Positions 54,427 to 64,000 of a stretch of 64,000 nucleotides of DNA are shown here, piece by piece. This DNA is from Variovorax sp. CAN15. GTDB lineage: Bacteria > Pseudomonadota > Gammaproteobacteria > Burkholderiales > Burkholderiaceae_C. The translations under genes were made by a program, and so were the position numbers. The DNA lies in contig NZ_JASMRZ010000022.1 in assembly GCF_030462475.1 (NCBI RefSeq), positions 1 through 64,000 of the forward strand, in the 5' to 3' direction. Under the pieces are notes generated by a model. It was not told the origin of the DNA, did not search any database, and was given only the letters and a program-made list of their open reading frames with translations. Every line of letters begins with the position of its first letter. Position 1 is the stretch's first letter.

Positions 54427-54432
54427 TTTGTC

Positions 54433-54882
54433 ATGACGCAGCGCAACTGGATCGCCGTGGCCAGCGCCGAACATGCGCGGCGCGGGCGCGACAACCGGCC
54501 CCTTGGCTTCATGCAGGTCGGCCACGACAAGCACGCGCCGCTCAAGCGGCTTTCAGCGGGCGACCGCGTGGCCTACTATTCGCCGGCCACGGTGTTCGGC
54601 GGCACGGACAAGCTGCAGAGCTTCGTGTCGATCGGCGTCGTGCAGCCGGGCGAGCCCTACGAATTCGACATGGGCAACGGTTTCGTGCCATGGCGGCGCG
54701 ACGTGGTCTACGCTGCCGGGCACGAGGCGCCGATCGCCCCGCTGATCGAACGGCTGGCCTTCATCGAGAACCCCAAGCAGTGGGGCTACAAGTTCCGCTT
54801 CGGCATGTTCGACGTCAGCGATGCCGACATGCAACTGATCGCCCTGGCCATGAAGGCCGACCTGAAAACACTATCGTTCTGA
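54433..54882 (+). CDS. EVE domain-containing protein
   Basis: NWIAVASAEHARRGRDNRPLGFMQVGHDKHAPLKRLSAGDRVAYYSP; LAFIENPKQWGYKFRFG. Confidence 0.82.
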   Translation: MTQRNWIAVASAEHARRGRDNRPLGFMQVGHDKHAPLKRLSAGDRVAYYSPATVFGGTDKLQSFVSIGVVQPGEPYEFDMGNGFVPWRRDVVYAAGHEAPIAPLIERLAFIENPKQWGYKFRFGMFDVSDADMQLIALAMKADLKTLSF

Positions 54883-54893
54883 GGAGAAATCAC

Positions 54894-55343
54894 GTGGAAC
54901 CAGTTCGCCAGCACCAGGATGCATTCCGCGTCTCGGGCCTCACGATCCGTACCACCAACCGCGAGGAGAGCGATCCGGCCACGGCCCGCATCGGCAAGCT
55001 GTGGGACCGCTTCTTCGGCGAGGAAACCTATGCGTCGACGCCGGAACGCACCAGTGATGCCCGCATCTTCAGCCTCTATTCGGCCTACGAGTCGGACGCG
55101 CATGGCGCCTTCGACGTGACGGCGGGCGTCGCCGTCTCGGGCGGCGAAGGCAGCCTTGCGGTGGAGGCCGGCGATTACCTGGTCTTCAACGGCCAGGGCC
55201 AGATGCCGCAGATGGTGATCGCCACCTGGGAACGCATCTGGCAGTATTTCGAAGCGCATCCCGGGATTGCGCGCCGCTATCGCAGCGACTTCGAAGCCTA
55301 CGAAGGACCGGACAAGGTGGCGATCCACATCGGAGTTTCATGA
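54894..55343 (+). CDS. GyrI-like/effector-binding domain protein
   Basis: GTG start after GAGGAG; RTTNREESDPATARIGKLWDRFF...FSLYSAYESDAHGAFDVTAGV. Confidence 0.75.
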   Translation: MEPVRQHQDAFRVSGLTIRTTNREESDPATARIGKLWDRFFGEETYASTPERTSDARIFSLYSAYESDAHGAFDVTAGVAVSGGEGSLAVEAGDYLVFNGQGQMPQMVIATWERIWQYFEAHPGIARRYRSDFEAYEGPDKVAIHIGVS

Positions 55344-55810
55344 GCACCACGAAGAAGAGCTGGCGCGATCGCCTGGCCAGCTACCCTCACCTGCCGAGCG
55401 TCAAGGAGATTCCCGCCGCCATGCGCCCCCGGCATGGCGAGGGAACCATCGCCACGCCCTCGCCGCAGGAGGTGGAAGCCGCGATGCGCAGCATTCCCGA
55501 GGGACGCCTGGCAACGGTGATGGGCATTGGCGAGGACATCGCGCTGCGCCATGAGGCCACCATCGGCTGCACGGTGACGACGGCGATCTTCGCGCACATG
55601 GTCGCGCACGCCGCCGAGGAAGGGCCGAAGACGCAGGACGCGGCGCCGTGGTGGCGCACCCTCAAGGTCGACGGCGAACTCAACGCCAAGTACCCCGGCG
55701 GCATCGAGGCCCAGATGTCGAAGCTCGAAGCCGAAGGCCACACGGTCGTGCAGCGCGGCAAGCGCTATTTCGTCGAAGACTTCGCGAAGAAGCTCACCGG
55801 AACCCGCTGA
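55340..55810 (+). CDS. MGMT-like family protein lacking the PCHR active site
   Basis: IPEGRLATVMGIGEDIALRHEATIGCTVTTAIFAHMVAHAAEE...WWRTLKVDGELNAKYPGGIEAQ; ATGA overlap. Confidence 0.6.
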   Translation: MSTTKKSWRDRLASYPHLPSVKEIPAAMRPRHGEGTIATPSPQEVEAAMRSIPEGRLATVMGIGEDIALRHEATIGCTVTTAIFAHMVAHAAEEGPKTQDAAPWWRTLKVDGELNAKYPGGIEAQMSKLEAEGHTVVQRGKRYFVEDFAKKLTGTR

Positions 55811-56577
55811 TGCGCCGCGCCGACCGCCTCTTCCAACTCGTGCAGCTCATCCGCGGACGCCGGCTGACCACGGCCGCGTTCCTGGCGCAACGCCTCGAGG
55901 TGTCGGAGCGCACGGTGTACCGGGACATCGCCGACCTGCAGCACCAGGGCGTCCCCATCGAGGGCGAAGCCGGCGTGGGCTACCGGCTGGGCGCGGGCTT
56001 CGAACTGCCGCCGCTGATGTTCACGCAGGACGAGGCCGCGGCGCTGGTGGCCGCGGCGCGGCTCGCGCAGAGCTGGGTCGATCCGGCACTGGCGCGCGAC
56101 ATCGAGACCGGGCTGGGCAAGATCCTCTCGGTGCTTCCGCCCGCGGCGCGCGTCTCGGCCGAGGCGCTGGCGCTATATGCGCCCGGCTTGGGCCTGGACG
56201 ACACCCTGCGCGCGCGGCTGCAGACGCTGCGCGAAGCCACGCAGTCGCACAACAAGCTGCGGCTGCACTACCGCGACGTCTCGGGCGACGCCAGCGAGCG
56301 CACGGTGCGGCCGCTGGGCTGCTTCTATTGGGGCAAGGTCTGGACGCTCTCGACATGGTGCGAACTGCGAGACGACTTCCGGGGCTTCCGGCTGGATCGC
56401 ATGGACGCGATCGAGGTGCTGCCCGATCGCTTCCGCGACGAAGCGGGCAAGACGCTGGCCGACCTGCTGCGGCAGGTCAACGCCGAGACGGCGCAAGGCA
56501 AGGTGGTGCCGCACAAGCCGGGTGGCCAGCCGTCGTGGTCCGGCAGAAATGGCAACGACTGCAGCAACGCGGGCTGA
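55810..56577 (+). CDS. WYL domain/YafY-type HTH transcriptional regulator
   Basis: RRADRLFQLVQLIRGRRLTTAAFLAQRLEVSERTVYRDIADLQHQGVPI; TGATG overlap. Confidence 0.9.
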   Translation: MRRADRLFQLVQLIRGRRLTTAAFLAQRLEVSERTVYRDIADLQHQGVPIEGEAGVGYRLGAGFELPPLMFTQDEAAALVAAARLAQSWVDPALARDIETGLGKILSVLPPAARVSAEALALYAPGLGLDDTLRARLQTLREATQSHNKLRLHYRDVSGDASERTVRPLGCFYWGKVWTLSTWCELRDDFRGFRLDRMDAIEVLPDRFRDEAGKTLADLLRQVNAETAQGKVVPHKPGGQPSWSGRNGNDCSNAG

Positions 56578-56604
56578 CCAACGCCCTTCTTCGGCGCCGC
56601 CGGA

Positions 56605-58011
56605 TCAGTACTCGTCGTTGTTGCTGTAGCCGACCAGGTTCTCGAACTTGGTGAGCGGCTTCAGGAAGGCCAGCTTGACGGTGCCTGTCGGGCCGTTACG
56701 GTGCTTGCTGATGATTACCTCGGCCACGCCCGGCTCCTTCGACTCCTTGTTGTAGTAGTCGTCGCGGTAGATGAACATGATGATGTCCGCGTCCTGCTCG
56801 ATGGCGCCGGATTCGCGCAAGTCGCTCATCATGGGACGCTTGTCGGTACGGCTTTCCACGCCCCGGCTTAGCTGCGAGAGCGCGATCACCGGGCACTTCA
56901 GCTCCTTGGCCAGCATCTTCAGGCCACGCGAGATTTCACCCACGGCCGTGGCGCGGTTCTCGTCGCCCGAGGTGCTGGTCGACATGAGCTGCAGGTAGTC
57001 GACCACGATCAGGCCGAGCCGTCCGTATTGCCGCGCCAAACGGCGGGCATTGGCGCGCAGTTCGCTCGAGGAAAGGCCCGGCGTCTCGTCGATGTGCAGC
57101 GACACCGTGCGCAGCTTCTCGATGGCTTCGGTAAGCCGCGGCCACTCCTCGTCGGTGAGCTTGCCGGTGCGCAGGTGACCCTGGTCGATGCGGCCGATGG
57201 AGCCCACGATACGCACCGCCAACTGGGCGGCGCCCATTTCCATGGAGAACACGGCCACCGGCAGGCCTTCGTCGAGCGCCACGTGCTCGGCGATGTTGAT
57301 CGCGAGCGAGGTCTTGCCCATCGAGGGGCGCGCGGCCAGCACGATCATGTCGCCCGGCTGCAGGCCCGAGGTCATCTTGTCGAAGTCGTTGAAGCCGGTG
57401 CGAACGCCCGTGATGTCGTTCGGGTTCTCGGCCATCTCGGTCACGCGGTCGAGCAGGTCGACCACCAGGGCATCCATGCTCTGGAAGCCCTGCTTCATCC
57501 GCGTGCCTTCTTCGCCGATGTTGAAGATCTTCTGCTCGGCCTCGTCGAGGATCTTGTCGACCGGCTTGCCCTGCGGGTTGAAGGCGTTGGTCGCGATCTC
57601 GTCGCTGGCGGAAACCAGTTTGCGCAGGATGGAGCGCTCGCGCACGATCTCGGCGTAGCGGCGGATGTTGCTCGCACTGGGCACGTACTGCGCCAGCGAG
57701 TTCAGGTACACCAGCCCGCCGATCTCGTCGGCCTTGCCGAGGTGCTGCAACTGCTCATAGACGGTGATCACGTCCGCCGGCTTGCTCGCGTTGATCAGCC
57801 CGCCGATGGCCGCGTAGATCAGTTTGTGTTCGTGGCGATAGAAGTCGCCATCGACCAGCAGGTCACCCATGCGGTCCCAGGCCCCGTTGTCGAGCAGCAG
57901 GCCGCCGAGCACGCTGGATTCGGCCTCGATGGAGTGAGGCGGAATGCGCAGTTGGGCGACTTGGCGGTCGGCCGACGGATCGTTGTCGGCATAGGAGAAA
58001 ACGGCGGACAT
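56605..58011 (-). CDS. dnaB: Replicative DNA helicase DnaB
   Basis: LAARPSMGKTSLAINIAEHVAL; VVDYLQLM; HSIEAESSVLGGLLLD. Confidence 0.96.
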   Translation of the reverse strand: MSAVFSYADNDPSADRQVAQLRIPPHSIEAESSVLGGLLLDNGAWDRMGDLLVDGDFYRHEHKLIYAAIGGLINASKPADVITVYEQLQHLGKADEIGGLVYLNSLAQYVPSASNIRRYAEIVRERSILRKLVSASDEIATNAFNPQGKPVDKILDEAEQKIFNIGEEGTRMKQGFQSMDALVVDLLDRVTEMAENPNDITGVRTGFNDFDKMTSGLQPGDMIVLAARPSMGKTSLAINIAEHVALDEGLPVAVFSMEMGAAQLAVRIVGSIGRIDQGHLRTGKLTDEEWPRLTEAIEKLRTVSLHIDETPGLSSSELRANARRLARQYGRLGLIVVDYLQLMSTSTSGDENRATAVGEISRGLKMLAKELKCPVIALSQLSRGVESRTDKRPMMSDLRESGAIEQDADIIMFIYRDDYYNKESKEPGVAEVIISKHRNGPTGTVKLAFLKPLTKFENLVGYSNNDEY

Positions 58012-58134
58012 GGGAGCTTAAAAGTTAACGAGGCATGCTACGCGCGCCGCGACCATGGCGCCACGCATAACACTGTGCATGTGCTGTGCAAAACCCTGTG
58101 GACAGTCGCTGAACAAACCTGGGGAACTGGGAAA

Positions 58135-58158
58135 CAAAAAAGCCGCCCGAAGGCGGCT
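58135..58158 (-). terminator. Terminator downstream of rplI
   Basis: Minus strand AGCCGCC-TTCG-GGCGGCTTTTTTG. Confidence 0.8.
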
Positions 58159-58187
58159 TGTTTCAACGCACGAGGCGCTGTGAACGA

Positions 58188-58640
58188 TCAGGCGGTTTCG
58201 CCGTAGACCGTCACGGTGATGTCGACCACCACGTCGGTGTGCAGGGCCACGCTCACGGTGCTGTCGCCGACGATCTTGATCGGACCGTTGGGCAGGCGCA
58301 CTTGCGACTTGGCAACCTTGTAGCCTTGCTTGCCCAGTTCTTCAGCGATGTCGCCGTTGGTGACCGAGCCGAACAGACGGCCGTCGACGCCAGCCTTCTG
58401 CGTCAACTTGATGGTCGTGCCACCGAGCTTTTCGCCTTGAGCTTGCGATTCGGCCAGCTTGGCGGCAGCAGCCTTTTCGAGTTCGGCGCGCTTGGCTTCG
58501 AATTCGGCCTTGTTGGCGGCGGTGGCGCGGCGTGCGCGGCCCGTCGGGATCAGGAAGTTGCGTGCGTAGCCGTCCTTGACCTTGACGATGTCGCCCAGGG
58601 CGCCGACGTTGACAACCTTGTCCAGAAGAATGATTTGCAT
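58188..58640 (-). CDS. rplI: 50S ribosomal protein L9
   Basis: [36 protein letters not shown]. Confidence 0.97.
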   Translation of the reverse strand: MQIILLDKVVNVGALGDIVKVKDGYARNFLIPTGRARRATAANKAEFEAKRAELEKAAAAKLAESQAQGEKLGGTTIKLTQKAGVDGRLFGSVTNGDIAEELGKQGYKVAKSQVRLPNGPIKIVGDSTVSVALHTDVVVDITVTVYGETA

Positions 58641-58652
58641 GTTCTCGACTCC

Positions 58653-58934
58653 TTAGACGCGGTGCTGGTCGCTGTACGGCACCATGGCCAGGAAGCGTGC
58701 GCGCTTGATGGCGGTGTTCAGCTGGCGCTGGTAGATCGCGCGGGTGCCGGTCAGGCGGGCGGGGATGATCTTGCCGTTTTCGCTGATGAAGTCACGCAGC
58801 GTGTCGATGTCCTTGTAGTCGATTTCCTCGACGCCAGCGACGGTGAAGCGGCAGAAGCGCTTGCGCTTGAACAGCAGCGACTGGGTGTTGCGCTTCGGGC
58901 GCTTGTCTTTGTTGAATTTCTTGAACGTGGCCAT
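58653..58934 (-). CDS. rpsR: 30S ribosomal protein S18
   Basis: [42 protein letters not shown]. Confidence 0.97.
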   Translation of the reverse strand: MATFKKFNKDKRPKRNTQSLLFKRKRFCRFTVAGVEEIDYKDIDTLRDFISENGKIIPARLTGTRAIYQRQLNTAIKRARFLAMVPYSDQHRV

Positions 58935-58955
58935 TTGAGGACCTCTTGTCGAAAA

Positions 58956-59270
58956 TTAATCTTGCTGAAAATCCTGGATGTGCAGGACCGGATGCTTGCC
59001 GTTGCCCGGTGTCGCGAGGAAGCCCTGAAAACGCCAGAGACTTCCCATCGACTGTCTTGCGAGCCGCTCGGCGATGGCGCCGAAGGCAACGGCCTTGAGG
59101 GCCGTCTTCACCTGCCTGGGCTTTCCTGCCTCCTGGAGCGTCGACTCGTGTTCGAGCTTCAGGTCGATGGCGGGCAAGCCGGCTGGCGTGAATCGCAGGG
59201 TTCCGAGTTCGGCAACGGAGGCGGTCAGCAGAAGCTGGTTGACGCCGGTTGCCGCAGCGGCGGCAGTCAC
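58956..59270 (-). CDS. priB: Primosomal replication protein N (PriB)
   Basis: NQLLLTASVAELGTLRFTPAGLPAIDLKLEHES; position between rpsF and rpsR. Confidence 0.9.
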   Translation of the reverse strand: MTAAAAATGVNQLLLTASVAELGTLRFTPAGLPAIDLKLEHESTLQEAGKPRQVKTALKAVAFGAIAERLARQSMGSLWRFQGFLATPGNGKHPVLHIQDFQQD

Positions 59271-59274
59271 GCCA

Positions 59275-59649
59275 TCAGTTGTTGTTGGCGGCGTATTCGG
59301 CCTGCTGGGCCTTGCGAGCTTCTTCGCGCTCGACCGTCTTCATCATCGACGAAGGACCGGTTTCGGCCTTCTTCTTCTGGACGGTCAGGTGACGCAGAAC
59401 GGCGTCGTTGAACTTGAACGCGTGTTCGAGTTCGCCCATCACGGTCTGCTCAGCTTCGATGTTGACGCACAGGTAGTGGGCCTTGTTGAGCTTGTTGATC
59501 TGGTAGGCCAGCTGACGGCGGCCCCAGTCTTCGACGCGGTGGACCTTGCCGCCGCCGGCCGTGATCAGGCCCTTGTAGCGCTCCAGCATGGCCGGAACTT
59601 GTTCGCTCTGATCCGGGTGGATCAGCAAAATGATTTCGTAGTGACGCAT
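59275..59649 (-). CDS. rpsF: 30S ribosomal protein S6
   Basis: [29 protein letters not shown]. Confidence 0.97.
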   Translation of the reverse strand: MRHYEIILLIHPDQSEQVPAMLERYKGLITAGGGKVHRVEDWGRRQLAYQINKLNKAHYLCVNIEAEQTVMGELEHAFKFNDAVLRHLTVQKKKAETGPSSMMKTVEREEARKAQQAEYAANNN

Positions 59650-59729
59650 GGCACTCCTTGTGGATTCTTCCGAGGAAGAGGAAAAGCCACCTGCAGCGTC
59701 GGGCGCAGTGTGGCAAGGCAAAGCCGGCG

Positions 59730-59759
59730 ATTATAGCCCTCCCCGCCGCGATCCGGCAA
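59730..59759 (-). promoter_or_regulatory. Sigma70-type promoter for the rpsF operon
   Basis: Minus strand TTGCCG-N18-TATAAT. Confidence 0.6.
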
Positions 59760-59764
59760 GACTC

Positions 59765-60223
59765 TCAGTCGTTGAGCGCCTTGTCGAGCGCGGCGGCCTT
59801 CTCGTCGCCGACGGCGGCGCGGATCTTCGGGGCCAGCGCCAGCAGGTCTTCGTAGCTCGTCGTGCCCTCGACCTGCAAGTTGAGCCGGAAGCCTTTCAGG
59901 CCGAGGCTGCCGGTCAGTTGGGTCGCGATGGGATAGGCGTCCTTGTAGCGCTGCTGCCTGCTGCGCCCGGAAGAGCCCTGGGCAGGCGCGGCGGCAGCCG
60001 GCGCTTCAGCGGGAGGTGCCGCGCTGCCCGCCGCAGGCTCCAGCACGCCCAGCGCGACCATCTGGTCGATGTCTTGGCGCACGATCCCCATGCCGGCGGC
60101 CAGCACGTCATCGACCGAACGCTTGCCGTCGAACAGGATGAAGGCCGAGCGCTGGCGTGGCGACAGCGGGATCGAGCGGTCTTTCAGGGCCTGGTGGCCT
60201 GCTTCTGTCTTGACGAGGATCAT
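59765..60223 (-). CDS. Hypothetical protein
   Basis: 152 aa MILVKTEAGHQALKDRSIPLSPRQRSAFILFDGKRSVDDVLAAG...; Ala/Pro linker then a C-terminal domain. Confidence 0.65.
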   Translation of the reverse strand: MILVKTEAGHQALKDRSIPLSPRQRSAFILFDGKRSVDDVLAAGMGIVRQDIDQMVALGVLEPAAGSAAPPAEAPAAAAPAQGSSGRSRQQRYKDAYPIATQLTGSLGLKGFRLNLQVEGTTSYEDLLALAPKIRAAVGDEKAAALDKALND

Positions 60224-60358
60224 GGTGGTCTTCCCTTCCGGGATACGCCCGTGAGTCCCGCGAGTCTGGCATCAAATACGCAATTTGTTTCAATCACACT
60301 CCCGGGTCGCGGGAATCCCCCCATGGGGATTTCCGCAATTCAGGAGCCTCGCCCGGCC

Positions 60359-62752
<2,394 letters not shown>

Positions 62753-62929
62753 GGGAAAGCTCCAGAAGTTGAAACCGGTGCCGCATGCAGACGGCGCGGC
62801 ACGATCGTTGTCGTTGCTTTGGGTGCGGGCGCGGTGTGCATGGAGAGAATTGGGCTGGGAAGGCAGATTCCCGATAATGGCCCGGATTGTAGGCGGGGCA
62901 AGGTTGCCCGCGCCGCAGGACAAGGCCGC

Positions 62930-63757
62930 ATGACTATTCCTTCACGCACCGTTTTCTTCATTTCCGACGGCACCGGCATCACCGCCGAGACCTTCGGCAA
63001 TGCCGTTCTGGCCCAGTTCGAGATGAAGCCGCGCCACGTGCGGCTGCCCTTCACCGACACGGTCGACAAGGCGCACCAGGCGGTGCGGCAGATAAACCAC
63101 ACCGCCGAGATAGAAGGCGCCCGGCCCATCGTTTTCACCACGCTGGCCAACATGGACGTGCTGGAAGTGATCGAAACCGGCTGCAAGGGCATGCTGCTGG
63201 ACATGTTCGGCACCTTCGTGCGCCCCCTGGAAATCGAACTGGCCGTGAAGTCGAACCACCGCATCGGCCGCTTCAGCGACGTCAGCAAGAGCAAGGAATA
63301 CAACGACCGCATCGCCGCGATCGACTTCAGCCTGCAGCACGACGACGGCCAGAGCAACCGCGACCTCGAGGGCGCCGACGTGATCCTGGTGGGCGTGAGC
63401 CGCAGCGGCAAGACGCCGACTTCGCTCTACCTGGCGATGCAGCACGGCCTGAAGGCAGCCAACTACCCGCTGATTCCGGAAGATTTCGACCGCCGCCAGC
63501 TCCCGCCGGCCCTGATTCCGCATCGCAAGAAGATCTTCGGCCTGACCATCCAGCCCGAGCGGCTCAGCGAGATCCGCAACGAGCGCCGGCCCAATTCGCG
63601 CTATGCCAGCATCGAGAACTGCCGCCACGAGGTGGCCGAGGCCGAGGCGATGATGCGGCGCGCGGGCATCCGATGGCTCTCGACCACCACCAAGTCGATC
63701 GAGGAGATAGCCACCACGATCCTGCAGGAGCTGCGGCCGGAGCGGCTGATCTACTGA
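62930..63757 (+). CDS. ppsR: PEP synthase regulatory protein (kinase/pyrophosphorylase)
   Basis: [38 protein letters not shown]; divergent from ppsA. Confidence 0.95.
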   Translation: MTIPSRTVFFISDGTGITAETFGNAVLAQFEMKPRHVRLPFTDTVDKAHQAVRQINHTAEIEGARPIVFTTLANMDVLEVIETGCKGMLLDMFGTFVRPLEIELAVKSNHRIGRFSDVSKSKEYNDRIAAIDFSLQHDDGQSNRDLEGADVILVGVSRSGKTPTSLYLAMQHGLKAANYPLIPEDFDRRQLPPALIPHRKKIFGLTIQPERLSEIRNERRPNSRYASIENCRHEVAEAEAMMRRAGIRWLSTTTKSIEEIATTILQELRPERLIY

Positions 63758-63795
63758 GCGCTATCTTTTTTGCGTTTTGCTCGGCCGACGGCGGC

Positions 63796-64000
63796 TTACG
63801 CGGGAGCCGATGTGCGGATCAGGTGATCGAACGCACCCAGCGCAGCCTTCGCGCCATCGCCGGCCGCGATGATGATCTGCTTGAACGGCACGGTGGTCGC
63901 ATCGCCCGCCGCGAACACGCCCGGCACGGAGGTCTGGCCGCGGGCGTCGACGATGATCTCGCCGTGCTTCGACAGCTCGACCGTGCCCTTGAGCCAGTCG
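63796..64000 (-). CDS. ahpF: C-terminus of alkyl hydroperoxide reductase subunit F-like protein, truncated by the window edge
   Basis: [67 protein letters not shown]. Confidence 0.75.
   Translation of the reverse strand, partial: DWLKGTVELSKHGEIIVDARGQTSVPGVFAAGDATTVPFKQIIIAAGDGAKAALGAFDHLIRTSAPA

Overview
This is a GC-rich chromosomal window from a betaproteobacterium. Protein content and gene order (rpsF-priB-rpsR-rplI-dnaB, ppsA/ppsR, clpB, hom-thrC-moeA, many LysR/MFS/Bug genes) suggest Comamonadaceae, probably Variovorax-like; this is inference, no search was run. About 75 genes are supportable, and most are ordinary housekeeping or accessory metabolism. I saw no tRNA, rRNA, CRISPR array, prophage or IS element. 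The most notable items are: (1) a tightly packed five-gene unit, VOC / EVE-domain / GyrI-like / MGMT-like / WYL regulator (54055-56577), a candidate nucleic-acid-damage or modified-base module; (2) a minimal PAP2 phosphatase + orphan acyl carrier protein + ketosynthase module (27362-29653); (3) two phased ATGCAA-N5-TTGCRT operators in front of a COG0523/G3E metallochaperone gene whose convergent neighbour is a Fur-family regulator (6194-8038); (4) a chain of a 49-aa basic peptide (absent from the ORF track), a VF530-like protein with a poly-Q tail and a ferredoxin, joined by 4-nt overlaps (20253-20988); (5) a dihydrodipicolinate-synthase-family gene wedged between moaD and moaE with an unexplained hairpin-bearing leader; (6) a perfect CGACAA-N3-TTGTCG palindrome between a divergent MFS/AraC pair. 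None is demonstrated to be a new system; each is given as a testable lead.
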